Assembly: GCA_030679915.1 (NCBI GenBank)
Contig: JAUXRY010000002.1
Coordinates: 35,307-99,306, forward strand
Reading direction: 5' to 3'
DNA: 64,000 nucleotides
From: Thiobacillus sp.
GTDB lineage: Bacteria; Pseudomonadota; Gammaproteobacteria; Burkholderiales; Thiobacillaceae
Below are positions 38,658-47,489 of the stretch, in pieces. The position numbers were made by a program, and so were the translations under genes. The number at the start of each line of letters is the position of its first letter. The first letter of the stretch is position 1. The notes beneath the pieces were generated by a model that saw only the letters and a program-made list of their open reading frames with translations, was not told the origin of the DNA and made no database searches.

Positions 38658-39547
38658 GGCGCAACTTTCAACAGTTGGTCCAGCGTGTCGTCGAACAGAC
38701 CGAACAGGTCGCTTGCACGCTTGCTGCCGCCTACGGTGTAGGGCAGCGCAAGCGCGGGAATACCCGCGCGCTGCGCCAGCCAGTCAGCAGGGCGTGGACT
38801 TTGGTAAGCCGCCCGCAATACCAGCTTCGCCGGCGTTTCCTGAAGTTGCGCCGCCACACTGGCCAGATAACCCACCGAGGGTTCAACCCCCGGCTTGGGT
38901 TCCAGCGTCGCCAGCGTGCGCATCTCCAGCCAGTTCAGAAGGTAGGAAAACGACTTGTGCTGGACCACGACGGGTAAACCCTTTAGCGGTTCGGCACGTG
39001 TTTGCCAGCCGGTCATGGCGGCATTCCATCGGGCAGAAAAGCTCACACCGCGCGCGCGGTGTGCAGCCGCATGGGCGGGATCGATCTCGATCAGGCGTGC
39101 GGCCAATGCTTCGCTCACGCGTTGGATGTTGCGTGGATCGGTATGGATGTGCGGATTGCCGGATGCGTGGACGTCGCCGTCTGCACGGTCGAGTCGGGTG
39201 GGTTTTTCCATCAGGGTGACAAACCGGGTGGCCTCGAAGTAGCCGGGCTGCCCAGGCTGAACGCCAGCGTTTCCGGCATCGCGTAACAGAATGGGCAGCC
39301 AGCCGATTTCCAGCTCCGCACCGGTGCAGACCACTAAATCGGCGCGCCGCATCTGGGCAATCAGGCTGGGGCGCGCTTCAATCCGGTGCGGGTCTTGCAT
39401 GGCGGTGATTGCGCTGTAGACCTTGACGTCGTTGCCGCCGAGTTCACGCGCCAGAGCGGCCCACTCGGGTTCGCAGGCAAAGACGTTCAGCGCGGCATGG
39501 GCACTGAGGGGCAATAATAAAATGAGAAGTGCAAGCAATCGTTTCAT
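38654..39547 (-). CDS. znuA: Zinc/manganese-binding lipocalin-type ABC solute receptor (ZnuA-like)
   Basis: A 297-residue cluster A-I metal-binding protein, not a lipocalin by fold despite its barrel-free export; it has a signal peptide (1-18) and a two-lobe structure with a long central helix. Metal-ligand candidates are the His in MQDPHRIEARPSL, the His pair in GNPHIHTDPRN and the His in VVQHKSFSYL. The His-rich loop of many ZnuA proteins is missing. Followed by znuB with a four-base overlap and preceded by the porin gene. Confidence 0.85.
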   Translation of the reverse strand: MKRLLALLILLLPLSAHAALNVFACEPEWAALARELGGNDVKVYSAITAMQDPHRIEARPSLIAQMRRADLVVCTGAELEIGWLPILLRDAGNAGVQPGQPGYFEATRFVTLMEKPTRLDRADGDVHASGNPHIHTDPRNIQRVSEALAARLIEIDPAHAAAHRARGVSFSARWNAAMTGWQTRAEPLKGLPVVVQHKSFSYLLNWLEMRTLATLEPKPGVEPSVGYLASVAAQLQETPAKLVLRAAYQSPRPADWLAQRAGIPALALPYTVGGSKRASDLFGLFDDTLDQLLKVAP

Positions 39548-39556
39548 GTCGTTTCC

Positions 39557-40897
39557 TTAGAAAGTGTGCGCGCCGTGGCTGCCGAGGCTGTGCACGTATT
39601 GCACAAACCACTGGTTTTCGGCGAGACCTTGCATGGACTTGTCTTTTGAGTACTGCAGACGCAAGCGAGAAAACTCGGAAGGCGAGTAGTCAAGCATCAA
39701 CGAATGACGGATCGGGCTGTAATTTCCCGCGTTAAGTGAGGCGTTGTTGCTGCCGAAGTCGACCGAACCGGTGTTCAGCCGGTCGTAACGATAGCCGGTG
39801 CGCCAGCGCGGCATGAATTGATACACGCCCTGTGCGTATAACCCTGATTGTTGCGTGCGGTAGGCGCCCTCGGTGCCGTCGCATTTCCCAAAGTCGGAGG
39901 TGTTGTCCTGGCACAGAAGAGTGCCGCGCTCGTTGCGAAGGAAATATTCGGTCGAAAACTTGAAGCTGCGTTCGCTGGCGTTGCCTTCAGGTGCCCATTT
40001 CCAGACAAAGTCCGCCACCCAGGTTTTGCTCTTGCCAGAGAACAAGGTGTTGCCTTCCACGGCGTTCAGGTCGTCGAGGGAGGCCTCGCGGTCGCGTGCC
40101 TGGGTTTGCAGATAAGAAAGTCCCCCGCGCCAGCTGTGAGAGGCGCCGACGTCGCCGCCCAGATGGCCGAACAGCGCAACACTGCCCACGCCGTTCCGGT
40201 TGCGGTCGGTGCCGGGAAAGTTGGCGCCGCGGCCGGCTTCAGCGCCAAGTTCCAGGAACAAATCGGTCGGCGCCACCCATTTCAGTTGCAACCCGTCGTT
40301 GCCATAGGCCTCGCCGAAGAGTGCGCGGTACATCAGGGTATTGTCGGCAAAGTCCCAGGCATGCGGATGTTTCTCGTTCTGGTACCCAAGGCCGGACCGA
40401 AAGCGGCCGCCCTTGATTGAAAAGCCGTTTCCGAGGCGGGTTGTTTGAAACCAGGCTTCCTCGACTTCGGCTGCTTCGTCTTGCAGGGCCACAATCAAAT
40501 GTCCCCGGAAGCTGGGGTCGATGCTGGCGGACATCACCAGTTCGGTTCCGTTGAGCGAGAAACCTCGCGTCGGGGTGCTGTCGTGATCGGCGGGCATGAA
40601 TCCGGTGATACGACGTTTGTCGCCATTTCCGAGATGGGTATAGCCCCCCTGCAGGATGAGCGAGATATCCGGGTTGAACCGGTTGCCGGCCGATTGCACA
40701 GGGGCAGCTTCGGCAGCGGGCAAGGCCACAGGTGCGGCATTTTCAGTTTGTTGCAATCGCGTTTCCAGTGCCTGGATGCGCGCCTCGTAGTTGGATTTCA
40801 AGGCCTGTATCTCGGCGCGCAGCGCATTGAGATCCGGGTCGGCAACAGCCGGAAAGGTAGCCGCGAGCGCGGCCACCAGCAAAGTGGTACGTAACAT
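39557..40897 (-). CDS. Outer-membrane porin-like beta-barrel protein
   Basis: A 446-residue exported protein: signal peptide 1-19, coiled coil at about 22-52 (LRAEIQALKSNYEARIQALE), a Pro/Ala linker, then a barrel of alternating strands ending in HGAHTF with the C-terminal Phe expected for outer-membrane insertion. It resembles the porins found beside zinc-uptake genes and may admit metal complexes. Placed nine bases upstream of znuA on the same strand, which supports a shared role. Confidence 0.75.
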   Translation of the reverse strand: MLRTTLLVAALAATFPAVADPDLNALRAEIQALKSNYEARIQALETRLQQTENAAPVALPAAEAAPVQSAGNRFNPDISLILQGGYTHLGNGDKRRITGFMPADHDSTPTRGFSLNGTELVMSASIDPSFRGHLIVALQDEAAEVEEAWFQTTRLGNGFSIKGGRFRSGLGYQNEKHPHAWDFADNTLMYRALFGEAYGNDGLQLKWVAPTDLFLELGAEAGRGANFPGTDRNRNGVGSVALFGHLGGDVGASHSWRGGLSYLQTQARDREASLDDLNAVEGNTLFSGKSKTWVADFVWKWAPEGNASERSFKFSTEYFLRNERGTLLCQDNTSDFGKCDGTEGAYRTQQSGLYAQGVYQFMPRWRTGYRYDRLNTGSVDFGSNNASLNAGNYSPIRHSLMLDYSPSEFSRLRLQYSKDKSMQGLAENQWFVQYVHSLGSHGAHTF

Positions 40898-40954
40898 GGT
40901 TTAACTCCGTCAATAGCAATGAACGCCGGCGTGACGCGTCAGCGCCGGGAGAAT

Positions 40955-41251
40955 TCAGGGATTGAGCGGAGTGGGTGGCGCGCGTGCGCAGGCCGGGAGA
41001 GGCGCAAGATCGACGCGCAATCGCGCCGTGTAGAGGGCAACGAGTGGGTCGCCCGTTGGGGTCGCCAATATGAAGTCGCTGGGGGGTACGCCGCCGCCCA
41101 GTTGTGCTTGCGCAACACAGACCTCGCAGACCTTGTCGTGCAGCGTGGAATCGTCGGTGTGGAGGTGGGTGAGGGCGTGCGCGAACGCGGTCGCCTGACC
41201 CAACATCAGGGCCAGTGCAAACAACCAGGGAAGCAGACGACGCGACAACAT
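40955..41251 (-). CDS. Small exported His/Cys protein, DUF2946-like
   Basis: About 98 residues. A signal peptide (1-22, ending ATAFA) is followed by HALTHLHTDDSTLHDKVCEVC, a potential metal-binding segment, then a Pro/Ala-rich tail. This texture fits the DUF2946 group of small periplasmic proteins linked to metal clusters. ATG 41251 begins the signal peptide; a frame extension to 41302 lies inside yidD. Between yidD and the porin gene. Confidence 0.6.
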   Translation of the reverse strand: MLSRRLLPWLFALALMLGQATAFAHALTHLHTDDSTLHDKVCEVCVAQAQLGGGVPPSDFILATPTGDPLVALYTARLRVDLAPLPACARAPPTPLNP

Positions 41252-41261
41252 GGGCGGGATT

Positions 41262-41498
41262 CTACTTGTTCGGATCAACCGGTGGTACCGGATCGTAGCC
41301 ATGGGCGCAGCCGGGACGGCAGCGGCCGATGCGTTTGGCCGCCAGCCAGCCGCCCTTGAGCGCGCCGTGCTTTTCGATGGCTTCCTTGCCGTATTCCGAA
41401 CAGGTGGGCAGGTAGCGACACTGGCGGCCCAGCCAGGGCGAAAGCACCAGCTGGTAGCCGCGGATCATGCCGATTAGCAGTTTTTGCGGCAAGTTCAT
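41262..41498 (-). CDS. yidD: YidD-family membrane insertion efficiency factor
   Basis: A 78-residue YidD protein with an amphipathic N-terminus and the family motif RYLPTCSEYGKEAIEKHG. YidD normally lies between rnpA and yidC, where it helps YidC-dependent membrane insertion. Here it sits in a metal-homeostasis operon, overlapping the COG0523 gene by four bases, and its C-terminal part GRCRPGCAHGYDPVP adds cysteines. It may be a second copy. Confidence 0.9.
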   Translation of the reverse strand: MNLPQKLLIGMIRGYQLVLSPWLGRQCRYLPTCSEYGKEAIEKHGALKGGWLAAKRIGRCRPGCAHGYDPVPPVDPNK

Positions 41499-42550
41499 GG
41501 CTGCGCCTGCGTATCCGCTGCAACATGGCCGCGCGCCGCGCCGGTAAAGTCGGCCAGCAACTTGGCGACAAACTCGGGGTCGAGATCGCGCACGATGAAA
41601 ACAAAGCGACTGGTGTGATCGTCGTCCGGCCAGGCCTCGAGCTGAACTTCGGGATACAGCACGTGCTGGATGCCATGCAACACCACTGGCAGCGCTTCGT
41701 CCTGCAGATTGACGATCGCCTTGAAGCGCAGCAGATTTTCGGCGCGAAACGACGTGAGCATGTTGAGCGCGGACTGCAGGCCGTAGCGATCAAGCGGCGC
41801 GTCGAGCACCACCGAGAATGCCTGGATGCGCGTGTCGTGTAATTCGGTTTGAGGTTTGCCACCAAGCTTGCCGGCGCTGGCGGGCTGATAACGCGCCTGC
41901 TTCAGCCAACGCATCACTTCGATCGAATGGGTTTCGGCATTCCAGAGACCCAGATTCTGGATCGCGGCGGGATCAATTTCACCATTCGTTACAGCAATGA
42001 TATCGGCCGCCGGGTTCAAGGTGGCGAGTCGCTCACGCAGGGCGATGACCACTTCAGCGGGCGCAAGATCGGTCTTGGTCAGCAACAGCTTGTCAGCCAC
42101 TGCCACCTGTTTGACTGCTTCGAAATGTTCGTCCAGCTGACTCATCCCGAACACGGCATCGACGGTGGTGATGACGCCATCGAGGCGGTAGCGCGCGCGA
42201 ACCCAGTTGTCGTGCAGCAGGTTGTCGAGCACCGGTACGGGGTCGGCCACACCGGTGGCTTCGATGATGACGCGTTCGAACGCAGGGATGTCGCCCTTCT
42301 GCCGTGCCATCCACAGGTTTTTCAAGGTGGGGGACAGGCTGCCCGAAATCGTGCAGCAGACACAGCCGCCCGACAGCAGTGCCATCGGCCCTTCCATTTT
42401 TTGCAATAACTGATGATCGAGCGCCACTTCGCCAAACTCGTTCATCAGAATGGCGGTGCGCGGCAGCGTGCGCACGAGGTGGTTGAGGACGGTGGTTTTG
42501 CCGCTTCCCAGGAATCCGGTCAGCAGCGTGATCGGAAGTGGTACATCCAT
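41495..42550 (-). CDS. COG0523/CobW-family metal GTPase
   Basis: A 351-residue G3E GTPase of the zinc-chaperone type. Walker A is TGFLGSGKTT (11-20); the metal site is the CxCC motif Cys63, Cys65, Cys66 in GGCVCCTI; EATGVADP follows, then the CobW C-terminal domain. Such proteins deliver zinc to client enzymes under starvation and are often Zur-controlled. Located between the dksA paralogue and yidD in one operon. Confidence 0.9.
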   Translation of the reverse strand: MDVPLPITLLTGFLGSGKTTVLNHLVRTLPRTAILMNEFGEVALDHQLLQKMEGPMALLSGGCVCCTISGSLSPTLKNLWMARQKGDIPAFERVIIEATGVADPVPVLDNLLHDNWVRARYRLDGVITTVDAVFGMSQLDEHFEAVKQVAVADKLLLTKTDLAPAEVVIALRERLATLNPAADIIAVTNGEIDPAAIQNLGLWNAETHSIEVMRWLKQARYQPASAGKLGGKPQTELHDTRIQAFSVVLDAPLDRYGLQSALNMLTSFRAENLLRFKAIVNLQDEALPVVLHGIQHVLYPEVQLEAWPDDDHTSRFVFIVRDLDPEFVAKLLADFTGAARGHVAADTQAQP

Positions 42551-42571
42551 TTCAGGCGGGGTGCGCGGAGA

Positions 42572-42991
42572 TCAGGCGCGCATTTTTTCCAGTTTCTCGT
42601 GGCGTTCCTGCGCCTCGATGGAGTATTCAGCGGTGGGGCGCGCCAACAAACGGGCCAGACCAATGGGTTCACCGGTTTCCAGACACCAGCCGTACTCGCC
42701 GCTGTCGACACGTATCAATGCGGTGTTGATTTTTTTAAGCAGCTTGCGTTCACGGTCGCGTACGCGCTGTTCCAGCATATGCTCTTCTTCGACCGTGGCG
42801 CGATCGTTGGGATCGGCAAAGTTTTCGTTTTCTTTCAGGGTCGCGCCTGTGTCTGCAGCGTTGCTCAGCATTTCATCGCGCAAGGCTTCAAGGCGTACGC
42901 GAAAAAAAGCGAGCTGGGCCGCGTTCATATAGGCCGAGGCCGGCATTTTAAGCAGCGCGGCTTCAGTGATCGGTTTGGCTGTGGTCGGCAT
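42572..42991 (-). CDS. DksA-family protein lacking most zinc-finger cysteines
   Basis: A 139-residue DksA/TraR-type RNA-polymerase binding protein. The coiled-coil tip has DPNDRA (60-65), matching the functional DxxDxA. In the zinc-finger region GWCLETGEPIG and AEYSIEAQERHE only Cys103 remains; the other ligand positions are Thr106, Ser124 and Ala127. A zinc-free DksA could work under zinc shortage, and it leads an operon with a COG0523 GTPase and znuA/znuB. It could also be the sole housekeeping DksA, since cysteine-poor forms are common in Proteobacteria. Confidence 0.88.
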   Translation of the reverse strand: MPTTAKPITEAALLKMPASAYMNAAQLAFFRVRLEALRDEMLSNAADTGATLKENENFADPNDRATVEEEHMLEQRVRDRERKLLKKINTALIRVDSGEYGWCLETGEPIGLARLLARPTAEYSIEAQERHEKLEKMRA

Positions 42992-43299
42992 CGGAGGACT
43001 CCAGGTGTCTTTAATCTATCTAATACTGTTGATCGTGCACTCAACCAAACTATTGGATTAAGGTCAGGCGTGGGAAAACGCAACGAAGTTACAGGCTATG
43101 CCTAGTAACTAAACCGTACATGATAACCCCCCGGACCCATTATCGGCACCCCCTGCTGTAGAACCATGCTGGGCGGCCCTTTAGCCCGTCCGTAGCGATG
43201 TGTTTGTTGCTGAACCCCTGCAGATAACCCGCCACCGGCCCCATTTGGGCAACCCTCCCGAAACATGAGGGATCGCCAAGGATGGGTGATAATCCGGGG
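42992..43299. other. 308-base divergent intergenic region
   Basis: Holds promoters for the zinc-type operon (minus) and the RND genes (plus). A near-perfect inverted repeat with AGTTAC/GTAACT outer arms and AGGC/GCCT inner arms stands at 43087-43110. A smaller CCCTC/GAGGG hairpin lies at 43252-43270. A possible minus-strand promoter is TTGGTT, 17 bases, TATTAG near 43030-43065. No Zur-type box is clear and no gene is credible. Confidence 0.45.
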
Positions 43300-44379
43300 A
43301 TGAAAACCGCCTTGTTGCTATCAGCCTTATTGGCATTGCTGACCGCTTGTGGTCGAGATACCCCACCTGCTCCCCCGGCCGACATTCGACCTGTTCGTGC
43401 GGAGCAGGTCGGAGGGCTCACCGATCACACCCGCACCCGCTATTCTGGCGAAGTGCGCGCCCGTTACGAAACCGATCTGGCTTTTCGCGTGGCCGGCAGA
43501 GTGCAAACCCGATCGGTGGAGGTGGGAACGCAAGTTAAAGCCGGCCAAGTGATGGCCGCACTCGATCCACAGGATTACGCCCTGGTGGCGAACGCGGCGC
43601 GGGCGCAGCTCACGGCTGCCGAGGCAGAGGCCCGGCTGGCGCAGCAGGACTTGCAGCGGTTTTCTGCGTTGCGTGCGCAAAAATTCATTTCCCAGGCGGA
43701 GCTCGATCGGCACAGCACCGTGGCCGCCGCCGCTGCTGCCAAGGAAAAGCAACTGCGCGCCGAGGCGCAACGCCAGGGCAATCAGCAAAGCTATACCCGT
43801 CTGACCGCACCGCACGCCGGCGTGGTGACGGCGATTTCATTCGAGGCCGGACAGGTGGTGGGCGCCGGTCAGCCGGTGGCACAGCTGGCGCGTGCGGGTG
43901 AGAGGGAGGTGCATATTGACGTGCCGGAAAATGCACTCGCTTTGCTGCGTACTGCACAAAACCTGACCATTCGTTTGTGGTCGGCGCCTGGCGTGACTTA
44001 CTCCGGACGTTTGCGCGAATTGTCTCCGATGGCCGATGCAGGCAGTCGTACCTACAGTGCCCGCGTAAGCATACTCAAGCCAGATGCAGGGGTGAAGCTG
44101 GGCATGACCGCAACCGTCGAGGTGAGCAGTGAGGCCGCAGCGGGGTTGTCGGTTACGCAGACTGCCTTGTTCAAAATTAACGGCCAGCCGCAAGTGTGGG
44201 TGGTTGATCCCGTCAAGCAAACAGTGGCTGCGCGTAGCGTGCAACTGGGTGCACTCAGCGGCGATCGGGCGGTGGTGGTTTCAGGTCTCAAGGCAGGTGA
44301 ATGGGTGGTGACTGCCGGCGTGCATAAAATTGCGCCTGGCCAGCAAGTGCGGCTTACGCCCCCACGCAACCATGAGTGA
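43300..44379 (+). CDS. RND efflux periplasmic adaptor lipoprotein
   Basis: A 359-residue membrane-fusion protein of an RND pump. The lipobox LLTAC puts the lipidated Cys at residue 17 of the ATG 43300 form, which follows GGGG by a short spacer; an ATG at 43282 adds six residues. The body has the paired lipoyl halves (LAFRVAGRVQTRSVEVGTQV and APHAGVVTAISFEAGQVV), a helical hairpin and a beta-barrel. It overlaps the pump gene by eight bases. Confidence 0.9.
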   Translation: MKTALLLSALLALLTACGRDTPPAPPADIRPVRAEQVGGLTDHTRTRYSGEVRARYETDLAFRVAGRVQTRSVEVGTQVKAGQVMAALDPQDYALVANAARAQLTAAEAEARLAQQDLQRFSALRAQKFISQAELDRHSTVAAAAAAKEKQLRAEAQRQGNQQSYTRLTAPHAGVVTAISFEAGQVVGAGQPVAQLARAGEREVHIDVPENALALLRTAQNLTIRLWSAPGVTYSGRLRELSPMADAGSRTYSARVSILKPDAGVKLGMTATVEVSSEAAAGLSVTQTALFKINGQPQVWVVDPVKQTVAARSVQLGALSGDRAVVVSGLKAGEWVVTAGVHKIAPGQQVRLTPPRNHE

Positions 44380-47300
44380 TCCACAGCCACACGAAACTCC
44401 GCTCAAGTTCATCCCCGGACGCGGCAATCTGTCGCGTTGGGCGGTCGATCATCCCGCGCTGGTGCGATTTTTTATTGTCCTGATCTTGTTGGTGGGTGCG
44501 CGTTCCTATTTTCAACTGGGTCAGGCAGAAGACCCGCCGTTTACCTTCAAGACCATGTTGATTCAGGCGAACTGGCCCGGCGCAACAGCGGAGGAAGTGT
44601 CCGAGCAGCTGACCGAGCGGATTGAGAAAAAGCTGCAGGAAATGCCCGAGCTCGATTTTGTGATGAGTTATGCCAAGCCAGGCGAAACAGCGCTGTTCGT
44701 CAATATCAAGGAGGACGTGCGGGGGGGCGACGTGGCAGAAGCCTGGTATCAGGTCCGTAAACGTATTGGCGATCTGAAACAGCAGTTTCCTGCCGGGGTA
44801 CAGGGTCCATTTTTCAATGATGAGTTCGGTGAAACCTTTGGTTCGATCTACGCGTTCACCGGTGAGGGGTTTAGCCAGGCGGAATTGCGTCGTGCTGCCG
44901 ATGATGTCTTGCGCGAAGTGCTGCGTCTGCCCGATGTCGGCAAGGTCGAATTGTTTGGGGTGGTACCGGAAAAAATCTACATCGAGATATCGGCGCAAAA
45001 ACTTGCCACGCTGAACTTCAGCCCACTGCAGCTCATGCAGGCAGTGCAAGACCAGAACGGCATTGTCGCCAATGGGCGGGTGGAGAATGACGTGCTGTCG
45101 ATCCCCCTGCGGGTGTCGGGGCCCTATTCCGATGTTGAGCGCTTGCGCGAGACCATCATCAAGGTGGGTGCAAACAGTCTGCGTCTGGGCGATATTGCCG
45201 AGGTCACGCGACGCTACGAGGACCCGCCTTCGACGTCTATACGCTCGCAGGGTGTGCCTGCCGTATTGCTGGGGGTGTCACTGGCCAAAGGAGGGGATGT
45301 CATCGCCATGGGGCATGCCGTTTCGGCTGCCATGGCGTCGATGAAAAAGACCTTCCCGGTCGGACTTGAAATCGAGCAGATTCACGACCAGCCACGCATA
45401 GTGAGCAGTGCCGTCAATCTCTTCATGACAAGCTTTCTCGAAGCGGTGGCCATTGTGCTGGTGGTGACGTTCCTGGCATTGAAATGGCGTGCCGGCTTGG
45501 TCGTGATGCTTTCGATCCCGGTGGTGCTGGCCATTACCTTCACCGCCATGTGGCTGTTCAAGATCGACCTGCATCGCATTTCTACTGGCGCACTCATCAT
45601 TTCACTGGGTTTGCTGGTCGATGACGCCATTATTGCGGTGGAAATGATGGCGCACAAGCTTGAAGCGGGCTGGGGGCGCTATGAAGCGGCCACCTATGCC
45701 TTCCAGTCCACCGCGTTCCCCATGCTGACAGGAACCCTGCTGACCGCGACCGCCTTCCTGCCCATCGCGCTCGCGAAATCAATGGTCGGTGAATACACCT
45801 TCGCCATTTTTGCGGTCACGACCATCGCACTGCTTTCATCCTGGCTGGTGGCCGTTCTGGTGACGCCTTATCTGGGCTATATCCTGCTCAAGCCCAGCCA
45901 TCAGGAGACGGATGAAGACGCCACCTACCAAACGCCGTTTTACAACCGCTTTCGGTCAGGGGTGACCTGGTGTGTGACGCATCGCCGCATCGTGATTGCA
46001 TTAACAGTAGTTGCGTTGATTATTGGCCTGGCTGCGATGCAGCGGGTCGAAAAACAATTCTTTCCTCAATCCGACCGGCTGGAAATACTGGTTGAGATGT
46101 GGTTGCCGGAAGGGGCTTCGATTGATGCCACCCGAGCCGAATCGATCAAGCTTGAAAGTGTGTTGCGCAAAGATCGAGATGTCGCGCATGTGCTCAACTA
46201 TATTGGCCAGGGTGCGCCGCGTTTTGTGTTGGCGCTGGACCAACGGCTGAACAACCGGAACTTTGCGCAGCTGGTGGTGATTGCAACGGATGTGCCGGCA
46301 CGCGAGCGTGAAATCGCGCGTATACGACAATTGTTCGAGACCGATTTCCCCAACGTGCGCGGACGCGCTGTCCGCTTTGAATATGGTCCGCCAGCGGGCT
46401 ATCCGGTGCAATACCGGCTGTCGTCTACCGATGTGCCACAGTTGAAGGTGGAAGCCGAAAAGTTGCGCAAAATCGTCGCCGCCAACACCCAGGTGACGGC
46501 AGTCAATCTGGATTGGAACGAACAGTCGCTGGCGGTCAAGGTGCTGCTCGACCAGGACAAAATCAAGGCGTTGGGGCTGAGCTCGGATGGGGTGGGGCGC
46601 TTGGTGGCGATGCAGTTGTCGGGTGTGACCGTCACCCAGTTTCGTGAGGATGACTTGCTGGTCGATGTCGTGCTGCGCTCGCCCCGCAAGGAAAATCAGG
46701 AGGTGGATGCGCTGCAGTCTTTGCCGATTGGAAACTTCAACGGCCAGAGCATCACGCTGGGGCAAATCGCGCGCTTCAAACCCGCGTTTGAAGATGGCGT
46801 GATCTGGCGGCGCGATCGCATACCAACCATCGCGGTGCGCGGCGACCCGGTAGGCAACCTCCAGCCGGCTACGGTTATTGATGCGCTTGCGCCGCAGGTG
46901 GCCCAATTCAAGGCGCAGCTGCCTGATGGATTCAGGCTTGAAGTGGGTGGCCCGGTGGAGAGCAGCGCCAAGGCCAATTCTGCCATTGCCGCATCGTGGC
47001 CGCTGATCGTGATCACCACCCTGAGCTTGCTGATGCTGCAACTGGGGAGTTTTTCGCGCGCTGTGCTGGTGGTGTTGACCGCACCGCTCGGCATCATCGG
47101 CGTGGCGGTTGCATTGCTGGTGAGCGGCAAACCGATGGGCTTTGTCGCGCTGCTTGGCATTATCTCGCTGGCTGGCATGGTCATGCGCAACTCGGTGATT
47201 CTGGTTGACCAGATTCAGCAGGATGTGGCCCGGGGCTTGTCGCAGTGGGATGCCATCATCGAGTCCACCGTACGACGTATGCGTCCAATCACGCTGACGG

Positions 47301-47461
47301 CAGCGGCCGCTGCGTTGGCTATGATTCCGTTATCGCGTTCAATTTTCTGGGGTCCGATGGCGGTCGCGGTGATGGGCGGGCTGGTCGCGGCGACTTTTCT
47401 TACGCTGTTTTTCCTGCCCGCGTTGTATGCGGCCTGGTTCAGGGTGAAAGTGCGTGAGTAA
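44372..47461 (+). CDS. RND efflux pump (AcrB/HAE1 type)
   Basis: A 1029-residue inner-membrane proton antiporter. N-terminal helix at about 27-45, two large periplasmic porter regions, two blocks of membrane helices; the proton-relay segment reads SLGLLVDDAIIAVEMM with the paired Asp. The second half has NSVILVDQIQQD. ATG 44372 overlaps the adaptor end. No outer-membrane channel gene follows, so the pump probably uses a TolC-type partner from another locus. Substrate not predictable. Confidence 0.93.
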   Translation: MSDPQPHETPLKFIPGRGNLSRWAVDHPALVRFFIVLILLVGARSYFQLGQAEDPPFTFKTMLIQANWPGATAEEVSEQLTERIEKKLQEMPELDFVMSYAKPGETALFVNIKEDVRGGDVAEAWYQVRKRIGDLKQQFPAGVQGPFFNDEFGETFGSIYAFTGEGFSQAELRRAADDVLREVLRLPDVGKVELFGVVPEKIYIEISAQKLATLNFSPLQLMQAVQDQNGIVANGRVENDVLSIPLRVSGPYSDVERLRETIIKVGANSLRLGDIAEVTRRYEDPPSTSIRSQGVPAVLLGVSLAKGGDVIAMGHAVSAAMASMKKTFPVGLEIEQIHDQPRIVSSAVNLFMTSFLEAVAIVLVVTFLALKWRAGLVVMLSIPVVLAITFTAMWLFKIDLHRISTGALIISLGLLVDDAIIAVEMMAHKLEAGWGRYEAATYAFQSTAFPMLTGTLLTATAFLPIALAKSMVGEYTFAIFAVTTIALLSSWLVAVLVTPYLGYILLKPSHQETDEDATYQTPFYNRFRSGVTWCVTHRRIVIALTVVALIIGLAAMQRVEKQFFPQSDRLEILVEMWLPEGASIDATRAESIKLESVLRKDRDVAHVLNYIGQGAPRFVLALDQRLNNRNFAQLVVIATDVPAREREIARIRQLFETDFPNVRGRAVRFEYGPPAGYPVQYRLSSTDVPQLKVEAEKLRKIVAANTQVTAVNLDWNEQSLAVKVLLDQDKIKALGLSSDGVGRLVAMQLSGVTVTQFREDDLLVDVVLRSPRKENQEVDALQSLPIGNFNGQSITLGQIARFKPAFEDGVIWRRDRIPTIAVRGDPVGNLQPATVIDALAPQVAQFKAQLPDGFRLEVGGPVESSAKANSAIAASWPLIVITTLSLLMLQLGSFSRAVLVVLTAPLGIIGVAVALLVSGKPMGFVALLGIISLAGMVMRNSVILVDQIQQDVARGLSQWDAIIESTVRRMRPITLTAAAAALAMIPLSRSIFWGPMAVAVMGGLVAATFLTLFFLPALYAAWFRVKVRE

Positions 47462-47489
47462 TCTACGACGGAAAGCCGGTGGCGGTGAA

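Noticed and set aside
42992..43299. Zur box controlling the zinc-type operon
   Set aside because: No site close to the GTTATA-type palindromes of known Zur boxes was found; the palindrome present does not match.
46001..47041. Minus-strand open frame of 346 residues opposite the RND pump
   Set aside because: Antisense to conserved RND sequence, His/Arg/Gln-rich, no recognisable domain.
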